Positions 25,555 to 34,261 of a stretch of DNA of 64,000 bases are shown here, one piece after another; within the stretch, counting starts at the first letter, position 1, and each line of letters opens with the position of its first letter. A program made the translations under genes and the position numbers. This DNA is from an uncultured Eubacteriales bacterium. GTDB taxonomy: Bacteria > Bacillota > Clostridia > Oscillospirales > Acutalibacteraceae. Below the pieces are notes generated by a model that had not been told where the DNA came from, ran no database searches, and was given only the letters and a program-made list of their open reading frames with translations. The DNA lies in the NCBI GenBank assembly GCA_900540085.1, contig UQEU01000007.1, positions 1 through 64,000 on the forward strand. The letters run 5' to 3'.

Positions 25555-26832
25555 TTGAAAAAATATATTGAAATATATAACTTTTACAAAGAAAAAATAC
25601 AAAACGGTTTTTTAAAAAACGGAGATAAGATACCTTCGGTGCGAAAAAGTGCAGAATACTTAAATGTAAGTATAACAACCGTTACTAACGCTTACAATGC
25701 CCTTGCCGCAGACGGTTTTATCATAGCAAAAGCACAAAGCGGATACTATGTTTCATATAAAAAGAATAAAGGTTTGCCCGAAAGACAGACCGTTGTTAAA
25801 GAAGAAAAAATAAAATACGATTTTAAAAGCAATAAAGCAGACGCATCAAGTTTTGATATTAATCTATGGAAAAGATATATTAAAAATGCATTAAAAAACG
25901 ACGAAAAACTTTTATCTTACAGTGAAACGCAGGGAGAATACGAACTCAGAGTTGCATTGTCAGAATATATAATGAAAAAAAGAAACATTATCGCTCCCCC
26001 AGAGCGAATAGTTGTCGGAGCAGGTACTAACAACCTTTTACTTATTCTTTGTTCATTGATAAAAAATAAAAAAACAGTATCAATCCCTGAAAGCAAAAGT
26101 TTCAAAATCGGAGAAAGCATATTTAAAACATTTGGATTTGAAATTACATACCGAAACAAAAACGCTCAAATAATTTATGTTTCCCCGTCTCATATGACAA
26201 GGTTTGGAGATGTAATGAGTGTTAAAAGGCGAAAAGAACTTGTTGAATATTCGGCAAAAAAAAATGCTCTCGTAATAGAAGATGACTACGAAAGCGATTT
26301 TTTATACAACAAAAAACCATCGCCGTCTGTTTTCACAATGGCTGAAAAGGACAATGTTGTATATATAGGCTCATTTTCAAGACTTTTGCTTCCCGGAATA
26401 CGAATAGGTTTTATGGTACTTAATGAAGAACTTTCCGATTTATACAATAAACACAAAGATGAATTTGTTCAATTTGCTTCTAAAACAGAACAGATAGCAC
26501 TTTGCAGTTATATTCGTGACGGACACCTATACTCACAAACAAGAAAAATAAGAAGAATATACACTGCAAAAACAAAAGAACTTGAAACTTGTGTGAAAAA
26601 GGAGTTTAAACACTCAAAAATCAAAATAAGTGATAACGGTCTTCAACTTTCTCTAAAAACAAATTGTCATAAAACTCTTGAAGAAATAAAAACACTTATG
26701 AAAAAATATTCTTTTTATGCTACTATTGACAGTTTTTCAAACGGAAATATATATTTAATACTCAACTCGTCGGGAGTAAACACAAACGATTTTGAAGACG
26801 CAGTCAATACGCTGAAAAAAATACTCAAATAA
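25555..26832 (+). CDS. MocR/PdxR-like GntR regulator with aminotransferase domain
   Basis: A 425-aa protein with a GntR winged HTH (residues 1-70, KIPSVRKSAEYLNVSITTVT) joined by a linker to a fold-type I aminotransferase domain (about 110-425, IEDDYESDF). Such proteins sense PLP or amines through a lysine aldimine. Here the lysine site reads GSFSRLLLPGIRIG, with Arg276 (AGA) in place of Lys, so a normal internal aldimine cannot form. It is divergent from pdxY, which suggests control of B6 salvage as in PdxR systems. The start is TTG behind GAGG. Intact in length. Confidence 0.87.
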   Translation: MKKYIEIYNFYKEKIQNGFLKNGDKIPSVRKSAEYLNVSITTVTNAYNALAADGFIIAKAQSGYYVSYKKNKGLPERQTVVKEEKIKYDFKSNKADASSFDINLWKRYIKNALKNDEKLLSYSETQGEYELRVALSEYIMKKRNIIAPPERIVVGAGTNNLLLILCSLIKNKKTVSIPESKSFKIGESIFKTFGFEITYRNKNAQIIYVSPSHMTRFGDVMSVKRRKELVEYSAKKNALVIEDDYESDFLYNKKPSPSVFTMAEKDNVVYIGSFSRLLLPGIRIGFMVLNEELSDLYNKHKDEFVQFASKTEQIALCSYIRDGHLYSQTRKIRRIYTAKTKELETCVKKEFKHSKIKISDNGLQLSLKTNCHKTLEEIKTLMKKYSFYATIDSFSNGNIYLILNSSGVNTNDFEDAVNTLKKILK

Positions 26833-26833
26833 A

Positions 26834-26876
26834 AAAACTCGGACTGCTCATTAATTAAATGAGTTATCCGAGTTTT
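26834..26876. terminator. Bidirectional terminator between convergent genes
   Basis: AAACTCGGA (about 26835-26843) pairs with TCCGAGTTT, with a second inner stem CTCATTTAAT-like, flanked by A and T runs. It ends both the regulator gene and the antiporter-anSME-lipoprotein operon. Confidence 0.8.
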
Positions 26877-26879
26877 AAT

Positions 26880-27782
26880 TTATAAATTTTTAACGGAGAG
26901 TTGTTTATAATTCCCGTCTGAATATGTAACATTTATCATTGATTTATCACTTTCGTCAACTGCCCAGATTATACAATCTTTGAAAATGTTAAATCTTTCA
27001 TCATCACATTCAGGTGCATCTTCTTCAACAATCGTAGTACATTCTTTCAAAAATCCGTCTGCAACCTTATCATCTAAAGTTTGACCGAAATATTTGAGAC
27101 CGTTTCCGCCGTTTTTCACATTTTCGGCATACGGGTCAAAGAAATAATATTCATCATCAATTTCAACTGCACTCCATACTGCATACGCACCGTTTTCTTT
27201 TGAACCGATTATATGTGTGGCGTTAAAACCGCTTTGCATTAAAATATACTCAAAAGCAGATGAAACAGCAGGACTCTGACCTGTATTTTCAACAATTGCA
27301 GTATATGAGTTACCTGTAATTGTTTTATTTGTCACTGACTGCGCAAAATATTTATAAATGTTCATTATAAATAGAACATCGTTATTTTTGGCAGTTTCTT
27401 TTGCCGCAGAAATTATTGAATTGCACTTATCCGTAAATTTTTGAACAAGTGTTTTATGCTCGTCAACGCTGTTTTTATATGCTATATCGTAAGACTCGTT
27501 TTTTTCATTGTACCTTATATATTCAACAAGATTGATAAGAGGAAACTGTGATTTTAAAAGCAAGTTTACATCATACTCAATATCTTTGCCAAACTCAACT
27601 GTTTCCTCGCCTTTGATAATTGACTTACATACTTTTTTATACGCTTTTTCAACTTCAGGCTGCATCTCGACATTTGAGTCAAGCGTTATATCAAGTGATG
27701 ATTTTAATCCATTTGAAGAACAACCGGCAAAAACAGTAACAATCATTAAAATGGATAAAAATACGCTTAAAAATTTTTTCAT
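26880..27782 (-). CDS. Lipoprotein with degenerate transglutaminase-like fold
   Basis: The 300-aa lipoprotein has signal peptide MKKFLSVFLSILMIVTVFAG ending in the lipobox Cys (about residue 21). The C-terminal half has the outline of a transglutaminase-like domain: a helix at TGQSPAVSSAFEYILMQSGF (about 173-192), a strand at AYAVWSAVEIDDEYYFFDPY (about 205-224). The Cys of the first segment and the His of the second are missing, and only the Asp (FFDPY) remains, so it is probably not a protease or crosslinker. It overlaps the anSME-like gene by 4 bp (ATGA) and is therefore translated with it. It contains no C/S-x-P-x-R sulfatase motif. Confidence 0.75.
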   Translation of the reverse strand: MKKFLSVFLSILMIVTVFAGCSSNGLKSSLDITLDSNVEMQPEVEKAYKKVCKSIIKGEETVEFGKDIEYDVNLLLKSQFPLINLVEYIRYNEKNESYDIAYKNSVDEHKTLVQKFTDKCNSIISAAKETAKNNDVLFIMNIYKYFAQSVTNKTITGNSYTAIVENTGQSPAVSSAFEYILMQSGFNATHIIGSKENGAYAVWSAVEIDDEYYFFDPYAENVKNGGNGLKYFGQTLDDKVADGFLKECTTIVEEDAPECDDERFNIFKDCIIWAVDESDKSMINVTYSDGNYKQLSVKNL

Positions 27783-28867
27783 ATATTACCTCTGTTTAAC
27801 ATTTTAATTTTTTCTAAATTTTCAGAGAAAAACTTTTTGTATGCATCACAATAATCAATATCTTTTGCAGTTCTTTTGCAGCCACACGCTCTGCAAATGC
27901 CGAAATACACACACTTTTTACACTTTTCGGGAAAAACAAAGGACTCTTTAATAAAATTTTGAGCCTTTTCAGTTTTTTCAAGTTCCGAAAAAGATGACTC
28001 ATTAATATTACCCAAAAGCCACTCATCAGTACAGAAAAAGTCGCACGGATACACACTGCCGTCGCCTTCTACCACAAACTGTCTTGAACAAAAGCCGTTC
28101 ATACCACACTGTTCAGCGTGTCTGCCCGATGCCAAAAGCGAATAATTATCGAACTGTCTTATACTTACTTTATTTCCTCTTGTTATATCATTATAATACA
28201 GTCTGAAGGCTTTTTCAAGAAAATGTGAATAGTCTGAAACACTCATAAATATATCATCTTCCTGCCTTTTGTATCCAAAAGGAGAAAGACCTGCTATATA
28301 CTGAAAATAATTTAAAGAATTTTGTTTAAAAAACCTATAACTGTCACGCACGGTATTAGCAGTAAATTTTGTTAACACGGCAAGAACATTGAACTCAACG
28401 CCGTGTTTTTTTAAAAGATTTATACCGTTCATCACATCGTCGAAAGAGTCCTTTTTATTCGGATAAATTCTATATTTATTTTGTTCTTTATTTCCGTCTA
28501 ACGAAACACCGACAAGAAAACCGTTTTGTTTAAAAAATTCGCACCATTCATCATTTATGAGCGTGCCGTTTGTCTGAAAACAATAGTTAACTGTCGCACC
28601 TTTACTGTTGTTCTTGCTTACAAAATCCACAAAATCTTTATAAAACGAAATTCCTGAAAGTGAAGGTTCTCCCCCCTGAAAAACAAAATATACATCTGTA
28701 TTTTTCGCATAGTCAAGTGCAGACAATATTATGTTGTGCGATGTTTCTTTTGTCATATATCCTTTTGAAAAAGACTGCCTTTGGCTCGCAAGGGAATTGT
28801 AAAAACAGTATTCACAACTTAAATTACAGTTACTTGATGATGGTTTTAACATTACTGAAACAGACAA
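27779..28867 (-). CDS. anSME-like radical SAM/SPASM enzyme
   Basis: This 362-aa enzyme resembles anaerobic sulfatase-maturating enzymes. It has the radical SAM cysteines CNLSCEYCFY (about residues 14-23), QGGEPSL and NYCFQTNGTLI. A SPASM domain follows with two auxiliary-cluster cysteine sets: CGMNGFCSRQFVVEGDGSVY then PCDF, and CKKCVYFGICRACGC (about 314-328). Known relatives oxidise Cys or Ser of sulfatases to formylglycine. No sulfatase is in this window; the coupled partner is a lipoprotein without that motif, so the true substrate may differ. TTG 28867 follows GAGGT; ATG 28852 is an alternative. It starts 3 bp after the antiporter gene. Confidence 0.85.
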   Translation of the reverse strand: MSVSVMLKPSSSNCNLSCEYCFYNSLASQRQSFSKGYMTKETSHNIILSALDYAKNTDVYFVFQGGEPSLSGISFYKDFVDFVSKNNSKGATVNYCFQTNGTLINDEWCEFFKQNGFLVGVSLDGNKEQNKYRIYPNKKDSFDDVMNGINLLKKHGVEFNVLAVLTKFTANTVRDSYRFFKQNSLNYFQYIAGLSPFGYKRQEDDIFMSVSDYSHFLEKAFRLYYNDITRGNKVSIRQFDNYSLLASGRHAEQCGMNGFCSRQFVVEGDGSVYPCDFFCTDEWLLGNINESSFSELEKTEKAQNFIKESFVFPEKCKKCVYFGICRACGCKRTAKDIDYCDAYKKFFSENLEKIKMLNRGNI

Positions 28868-28870
28868 TTT

Positions 28871-30064
28871 TTATACCTCTGCTTTTATTTCTTTATTTTT
28901 ATCTTTTTCATAAATCAGTTTTAAGAATATTGGTGTAATTACGGATGATATTATAATAAGAATTATAACACAAGTGAAAAATTTAGGAGAAAGAAGTCCT
29001 GCATCAAATCCTTTTTGTGCAACTATAAGTGCGACCTCGCCTCTTGTCATCATTCCGACACCGATTTTTAAACTGTCATTCCAAGAAAATTTCAACAACT
29101 TTGAAATTCCGCCGCATCCGACAATTTTACTTATAAGCGCTACCAAAACAAAAGCAAGCGTAAACAGTAAAATTTTCGAGTCAATTCCCCTGATATCTGT
29201 TTTTAAACCGATACTTGCAAAGAATACCGGTCCGAAAATCATATATGAATTTGTATCAAGCTTTGTTTCTATATAAGGTGCGTCTTTCAAATTCGACAGA
29301 ATTACGCCCGCAACAAACGCACCCGTAATGTCTGCTATACCGAAAAACTTTTCTGCAACATACGCCATTGCGAAACAAAAAACAAGGCTGAAAATGGATA
29401 TTCTTCTTGTATGAGGCCAGCGTTTGTTAATAAACTTGAAAACACGGTAAATAATTTCTCCGACAACAAAAGCAAAAACAAAAAATAAAACTGTTTTAAA
29501 AATAACAGATGACGGTTTTGTATCTGAGTCTTTCATACCTATAACAAAAGTTAAAACGATAATACCTATAACATCATCTATAATTGCGGCACTCATTATA
29601 GTTGTGCCGACTTCTGTTTTTATTTTACCGAGTTCTTTAAGTGTCTGTGCCGTTATTGACACGGAAGTTGCAGTCAAAATTGCTCCGATAAAGATTGCAC
29701 TTAAAAACTTTTCATCGCCCAAAGGAGCAAAACCATAAAAAGCAGAATACAATAAATATCCGCATCCAAGCGGTACAAACACACCGCAAAGTGCAATCAA
29801 AAATGCCTTAAATCCTGTTTTTTTGATGTCTTCTATATTCGTTTCAATACCTGCACTGAACATTAAAAGTACAACGCCTATTTCAGCAAAAATTTTAATA
29901 TAATCGCTGATTTGTACAATTCCAAGCAGACTTGGACCGATTACTATACCCGCAAGGATTTCTCCTGCAACCTGAGGGATTTTTACTTTTCTTGCAAGTA
30001 TTCCGAAAACTTTTGAAAAAACAATTATAAAAGCTAAATCTTTTAAAATTGAATACAGTTCCAA
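28871..30064 (-). CDS. CPA2-type cation:proton antiporter
   Basis: The 397-aa membrane protein has 12-13 hydrophobic helices and the Na+/H+ exchanger pattern, with VAGEILAGIVIGPSLLG (about residues 31-47) and TATSVSITAQTLKELG before an AAIIDDVIGIIVL motif that carries the ion-binding Asp pair (about 150-175). It has no C-terminal TrkA domain. The start is TTG 30064, 8 nt behind GGAGG; the frame to 30127 overlaps the promoter and is rejected. First gene of the antiporter-anSME-lipoprotein operon. Confidence 0.9.
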   Translation of the reverse strand: MELYSILKDLAFIIVFSKVFGILARKVKIPQVAGEILAGIVIGPSLLGIVQISDYIKIFAEIGVVLLMFSAGIETNIEDIKKTGFKAFLIALCGVFVPLGCGYLLYSAFYGFAPLGDEKFLSAIFIGAILTATSVSITAQTLKELGKIKTEVGTTIMSAAIIDDVIGIIVLTFVIGMKDSDTKPSSVIFKTVLFFVFAFVVGEIIYRVFKFINKRWPHTRRISIFSLVFCFAMAYVAEKFFGIADITGAFVAGVILSNLKDAPYIETKLDTNSYMIFGPVFFASIGLKTDIRGIDSKILLFTLAFVLVALISKIVGCGGISKLLKFSWNDSLKIGVGMMTRGEVALIVAQKGFDAGLLSPKFFTCVIILIIISSVITPIFLKLIYEKDKNKEIKAEV

Positions 30065-30091
30065 ATTAACCGCCTCCTTTAAACCAAATAT

Positions 30092-30120
30092 ATTATAAAT
30101 CCAACAAAAATAAATTGCAA
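30092..30120 (-). promoter_or_regulatory. Promoter of the antiporter-anSME-lipoprotein operon
   Basis: On the minus strand TTGCAA (30120-30115), 17 bp and TATAAT (30097-30092), about 15 bp before the GGAGG of the antiporter gene. Confidence 0.65.
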
Positions 30121-30145
30121 CAAACAATAGTTGTAATATTTTACA

Positions 30146-30174
30146 TTGACATTTTACTTTTTTAAATATAAGAT
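30146..30174 (+). promoter_or_regulatory. Promoter of mnmA-cysK
   Basis: TTGACA (30146-30151), 17 bp, then TAAGAT (30169-30174). It lies back-to-back with the antiporter promoter. Confidence 0.6.
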
Positions 30175-30208
30175 AAAAAAGGATAATCTTAATAACACGG
30201 TGATTTAT

Positions 30209-31240
30209 ATGAATAAAATTGTAATTGCAATGAGTGGCGGAGTAGATTCTTCTGCGGCGGCGGTAATTCTTAAAAGAAACGGCTATTCTCCCGTCGGAGC
30301 TATGCTGAACCTTTTAGAAAAAAATAACAAAAACGATATTAAAGACGCAAAAAATATTTGTGAGAAATTAGATATTCAATTCAATTTGTTAGATAAAACT
30401 AACGAATTCAGAGAAAAAGTAATGCAGCCTTTTGCAAAAATATATGAAAACGGTGCTACGCCAAATCCTTGTGTTATATGCAACAAGGAAATAAAATTCA
30501 AATATATAGCAGAATTTGCAGATGATAACAACATAGAAAAAATTGCGACGGGACACTATGTTGAAACAGAATTTTCAAACGGCAGATATTTATTAAAAAG
30601 AGCGAAATATGACAAAAAAGACCAATCCTATGTTCTGTACACACTCAGTCAAGAAATACTTTCTCGTTGTGTTTTTCCTCTCGGCAAATTTTCAAAAGAA
30701 GAAATACGGCAAATTGCGGAAGAAGCAGGACTTGCCGTTGCAGCAAAAAAGGACTCTCAAGACATTTGTTTTGTACCTAACGGAAAATATTCTGATATTA
30801 TAAAAGAAATAACAAAAAAGGAATATCCGCACGGTAATTTTGTTGATGAAAACGGAAAAATTTTAGGCGAACACAAAGGACTCATTAACTATACAACCGG
30901 TCAAAGAAAAGGTCTCGGACTTGCTCTTTCCCAACCGATGTATGTTAAATACAAAGACACAGAAAAAAATGAAGTTGTACTTTGCACAAATGAAAATCTT
31001 TTTTCAAATTCATTAGACGCAACAAACATCAACTTTATTCCCTTTGACAAACTTGACGCACCTTTGCGATGCAAAGCAAAAACAAGGTACAACCAAAAGG
31101 AACAAGATGCGACGGTTTTTCAAACTGACGACAATAAAATTCATATAGAATTTGACGAAAAGCAAAGAGCAATTACAAAGGGACAATCTGTTGTTTTATA
31201 TGACGGAGAATATCTTTTGGGAGGAGGCATTATATTATGA
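30209..31240 (+). CDS. mnmA: tRNA-specific 2-thiouridylase MnmA
   Basis: A 343-aa PP-loop enzyme that thiolates U34 of Lys, Glu and Gln tRNAs. Seen: the ATP-pyrophosphatase motif MSGGVDSSAAA (about residues 8-18), the first catalytic Cys in NPCVICNKEIKF (about 85-96) and the second in DSQDICFVPNGKY (about 184-196). ATG 30209 follows GGTGA; the frame opens further upstream but would cover the -35 box. It overlaps cysK by 4 bp (ATGA). The pairing is sensible because MnmA takes its sulfur from cysteine through a desulfurase, which is not encoded here. Confidence 0.96.
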   Translation: MNKIVIAMSGGVDSSAAAVILKRNGYSPVGAMLNLLEKNNKNDIKDAKNICEKLDIQFNLLDKTNEFREKVMQPFAKIYENGATPNPCVICNKEIKFKYIAEFADDNNIEKIATGHYVETEFSNGRYLLKRAKYDKKDQSYVLYTLSQEILSRCVFPLGKFSKEEIRQIAEEAGLAVAAKKDSQDICFVPNGKYSDIIKEITKKEYPHGNFVDENGKILGEHKGLINYTTGQRKGLGLALSQPMYVKYKDTEKNEVVLCTNENLFSNSLDATNINFIPFDKLDAPLRCKAKTRYNQKEQDATVFQTDDNKIHIEFDEKQRAITKGQSVVLYDGEYLLGGGIIL

Positions 31241-32157
31241 GAGTTAACAATTCAGTGAAAGATTTAGTTGGAAAAACACCTCTTTTAAGACTTAATAACA
31301 TTGAAAAAATGTTCAATACAAATTCAAAAATTATAGCGAAACTCGAATGCTTTAACCCTGCCGGTTCGGCAAAAGACAGAGCGGCACTTTCAATGATAGA
31401 ACAAGCCGAATTAAAAGGAGTACTCAAAAAAGGTGCAACTATTGTAGAGCCAACCAGCGGAAATACGGGAATTGCACTCGCCTCAATAGGAATATCAAGA
31501 GGCTACAAAGTTATTTTAACAATGCCGGAAACTATGAGTGTTGAAAGACAAATGCTTTTAAAAGCGTACGGTGCAGAAATAATTTTAACACCCGGAAACA
31601 AAGGAATGGCAGGAGCCGTTGAAGAAAGTGAGCGTATCTGCAAAGAAACGGAAAATGCAGTTATTTTAGGTCAATTTGACAATTCAGACAATCCCCTTGC
31701 ACATTATAAAACAACGGGACCTGAAATTTTTGAAGATATGGACGGAAAAATAGATATTTTCATTGCCGGAATAGGTACAGGCGGTACAATCAGCGGTGTG
31801 GGAAAATATCTAAAAGAAAAAAATGAAAAAATAAAAATTATCGGAATTGAGCCTGAAAGTTCGCCTGTTATAACTAAAGGTATAAGTGCTTCCCATAAAA
31901 TTCAAGGCATAGGTGCAAACTTTATTCCTAAAAATTTAGATTTAAGCGTCTGTGATGAAATTGTAACTGTTTCAAATGAAAATGCTCTTTCTATGGGAAA
32001 TACCGTCGCAAAAAATGAAGGATTGCTTATAGGCATATCATCGGGTGCAGCAGTAAGTGCTGCTGTTGAAATTGCAATAAAAGAAAAAGACAAAAATATA
32101 GTTGTTCTATTACCTGACGGAGGCGAAAAATATTTATCTACCGAAATGTACAAATAA
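31237..32157 (+). CDS. cysK: Cysteine synthase A (O-acetylserine sulfhydrylase)
   Basis: The 306-aa fold-type II PLP enzyme makes L-cysteine from O-acetylserine and sulfide. The PLP lysine lies in NPAGSAKDRAA (about residues 41-51), substrate-loop TSGNTGIALA follows at about 71-80, and the phosphate-binding glycine loop is GTGGTISGVGKYL (about 179-191). Full length for the family. Overlaps mnmA by 4 bp, so it is translationally coupled. A cystathionine beta-synthase-like specificity cannot be excluded from sequence but the motifs favour CysK. Confidence 0.94.
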   Translation: MRVNNSVKDLVGKTPLLRLNNIEKMFNTNSKIIAKLECFNPAGSAKDRAALSMIEQAELKGVLKKGATIVEPTSGNTGIALASIGISRGYKVILTMPETMSVERQMLLKAYGAEIILTPGNKGMAGAVEESERICKETENAVILGQFDNSDNPLAHYKTTGPEIFEDMDGKIDIFIAGIGTGGTISGVGKYLKEKNEKIKIIGIEPESSPVITKGISASHKIQGIGANFIPKNLDLSVCDEIVTVSNENALSMGNTVAKNEGLLIGISSGAAVSAAVEIAIKEKDKNIVVLLPDGGEKYLSTEMYK

Positions 32158-32184
32158 TCAATAATCATTAAAACAAATGTACAA

Positions 32185-32221
32185 ACAAAAAATGCGAAGT
32201 AAAAAACTTCGCATTTTTTGT
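32185..32221. terminator. Bidirectional terminator between cysK and groEL
   Basis: AAAAAATGCGAAGT (32187-32200) pairs with ACTTCGCATTTTTT (32206-32219). It lies between the convergent cysK and groEL genes. Confidence 0.85.
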
Positions 32222-32256
32222 TATTATATAATTTTAATTATTTTAAAAATTATTTA

Positions 32257-33894
32257 TCAGTACATTCCGCCTTGAGATGCTGCTGCCATTGCTGCTGCCT
32301 GTGCTGCATCTGCCTGTGGGTCTTTAATATCTGTAACAAGGCTTTCTGTTGTAAGAACCATTGCTGCAACAGACGCTGCATTTTGAAGTGCAGACCTTGT
32401 AACTTTTGCAGGGTCAACAATTCCTTCCGAAATCATATCGCCATACTCACCTGTTGCAAAGTTGAGTCCATAGCCTACATCTGCATTTTTTATCTTTTCT
32501 ACAATTACAGAGCCTTCAAGACCTGCATTGAGTGCAATTTGACGGATTGGTTCTTCAAGTGCTTTAAGAACGATTGAAACACCTGTTTTGAAGTCTGCAT
32601 CTTCACTGTCAAGAAGTTTCTCAACTGACGGAATAGCATTGATAAGTGCAACACCGCCGCCTGCTACGATACCTTCTTCAACAGCTGCTTTTGTTGCTGC
32701 AAGTGCATCTTCAATTCTGAGTTTCTTTTCTTTCATTTCAGTTTCAGTTGCGGCACCAACTTTGATAACTGCAACACCACCTGCAAGTTTTGCAAGTCTT
32801 TCCTGAAGTTTTTCACGGTCAAACTCTGAAGTTGATACTTCAATAGCGTTTTTAATTTGACCTACTCTTGCTTTAATTTCGTTTGAATCGCCTGAACCGT
32901 CAACAATGATAGTATTTTCTTTTGTTACTTTAACTTGACGAGCCTGACCGAGCATATCTACTGTTGTGTCTTTAAGTTCAAGACCGAGATCAGAACTTAC
33001 AACTGTACCGCCTGTAAGAACAGCGATATCCTGAAGCATATCTTTTCTTCTGTCGCCAAAGCCCGGTGCTTTTACGCATACACAAGTAAATGTACCTCTG
33101 AGTTTATTGAGAAGAATTGTCTGCAATGCTTCGCCCTCAACATCTTCAGCAACAATAACAAGTTTTTTACCAGCTTTAACGATTTGTTCAAGCAAAGGAA
33201 GAACTTCTTGAATAGAAGAAATCTTTTTGTCAGTGATGAGAAGGAGAGCGTCGTCAATAACTGCTTCCATTTTATCTGTATCTGTAACCATATACGGCGA
33301 AATATATCCACGGTCAAATTGCATACCTTCTACTACTTCGCAAGTTGTATTTGCAGTTTTGCTTTCTTCAATAGTGATAACACCGTCTGAAGAAACTTTT
33401 TCCATTGCCTCTGCAATAAGTTTACCAACATACTCATCTGCTGCTGAAACTGTTGCTACACGGGCGATATCGTCATTGTCTTTAACCTGACGGGAATTTG
33501 CCTTAACTGCATCAACAGTTGCCTCTACGGCAGCCTGAATGCCTTTTTTAACTGCCATCGGGTTTGCACCTGCAGTAACATTTTTCATACCTTCTCTTAC
33601 AAGAGCCTGTGCAAGAAGGGTTGCAGTTGTTGTACCGTCGCCTGCATCGTCGTTTGTTTTGCTTGAAACTTCTTTAACAAGTTGAGCACCCATATTCTCA
33701 AAAGCATTCTCAAGTTCAATTTCTTTTGCGATTGTAACACCGTCATTTGTAATTAACGGTGCACCGTATTTTTTGTCAAGAACTACATTTCTGCCTTTTG
33801 GACCGAGTGTAATTTTAACAGTATTTGCAAGTTTATCAATACCTGCCTGAAGAGCCTTTCTTGCATCTTCGCCGAAAATAATATCTTTAGCCAT
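32257..33894 (-). CDS. groEL: Chaperonin GroEL
   Basis: The 545-aa HSP60 chaperonin starts AKDIIFGEDARKALQ and carries DAGDGTTTATLLAQALVREG (about residues 85-104), the ATP-binding/hydrolysis loop with the catalytic Asp. The intermediate and apical domains are complete, and a C-terminal flexible tail ends GGMY. It assembles as two heptameric rings that fold proteins with GroES. ATG 33894 is preceded by GGGAGA. It lies 14 bp after groES and shares the CIRCE-controlled promoter. Confidence 0.98.
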   Translation of the reverse strand: MAKDIIFGEDARKALQAGIDKLANTVKITLGPKGRNVVLDKKYGAPLITNDGVTIAKEIELENAFENMGAQLVKEVSSKTNDDAGDGTTTATLLAQALVREGMKNVTAGANPMAVKKGIQAAVEATVDAVKANSRQVKDNDDIARVATVSAADEYVGKLIAEAMEKVSSDGVITIEESKTANTTCEVVEGMQFDRGYISPYMVTDTDKMEAVIDDALLLITDKKISSIQEVLPLLEQIVKAGKKLVIVAEDVEGEALQTILLNKLRGTFTCVCVKAPGFGDRRKDMLQDIAVLTGGTVVSSDLGLELKDTTVDMLGQARQVKVTKENTIIVDGSGDSNEIKARVGQIKNAIEVSTSEFDREKLQERLAKLAGGVAVIKVGAATETEMKEKKLRIEDALAATKAAVEEGIVAGGGVALINAIPSVEKLLDSEDADFKTGVSIVLKALEEPIRQIALNAGLEGSVIVEKIKNADVGYGLNFATGEYGDMISEGIVDPAKVTRSALQNAASVAAMVLTTESLVTDIKDPQADAAQAAAMAAASQGGMY

Positions 33895-33908
33895 TTATAT
33901 CTCTCCCT

Positions 33909-34193
33909 TTACTCTACAATAGCAAGAATTTCACTTTGTTTAACGATAGTGAATTTCTCTCCGTCAACTTTGATTTCAGTACCGGAATATTTGCTTGTTA
34001 TAACTTTGTCGCCGACTTTAACGAACATTTCAACCGTTTCGCCGTCAACCTTTCCGCCGGGACCCACTGCAATTACTTCTGCAATTTCAGGTTTCTCCTG
34101 TGCTGATGCGGTAAGAAGAATACCGCTTTTTGTTGTTTCCTCTGCCTTAACAGTTTTTACAAGAACTCTGTCTGCAAGGGGTTTGATAGTCAT
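33909..34193 (-). CDS. groES: Co-chaperonin GroES
   Basis: A 94-aa HSP10 protein with IKPLADRVLVK at the N-terminus, the mobile loop TTKSGILLTASAQEKP (about residues 20-35) and the KVGDKVITSKYSGTEI roof/barrel segment. It caps GroEL rings. The ATG at 34193 lies behind GAGGTG; the upstream in-frame extension to 34226 runs into the CIRCE side of the leader. First gene of groES-groEL. Confidence 0.97.
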   Translation of the reverse strand: MTIKPLADRVLVKTVKAEETTKSGILLTASAQEKPEIAEVIAVGPGGKVDGETVEMFVKVGDKVITSKYSGTEIKVDGEKFTIVKQSEILAIVE

Positions 34194-34230
34194 AATTGTC
34201 ACCTCTATAAAAAATTCATTTACCAATCTG

Positions 34231-34257
34231 TTAGCACTCTCTTATCTCGAGTGCTAA
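34231..34257. promoter_or_regulatory. CIRCE element (HrcA operator) of groESL
   Basis: The perfect inverted repeat TTAGCACTC-N9-GAGTGCTAA, 38 bp upstream of the groES start, matches the CIRCE consensus exactly. HrcA repression and heat induction follow from this; hrcA itself is not in the window. Confidence 0.97.
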
Positions 34258-34261
34258 CTAT

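Noticed and set aside
1012..30064. Defence system or biosynthetic gene cluster
   Set aside because: The radical SAM, peptidase and ABC genes are in separate small operons without a precursor peptide, toxin, nuclease or restriction gene, so no single system is supported.
30065..30127. N-terminal extension of the antiporter
   Set aside because: It would cover the promoter at 30092-30120, whereas TTG 30064 has GGAGG at ideal spacing.
32935..33390. 151-codon plus-strand open frame opposite groEL
   Set aside because: The groEL sequence is fully conserved on the other strand; this frame is a shadow.
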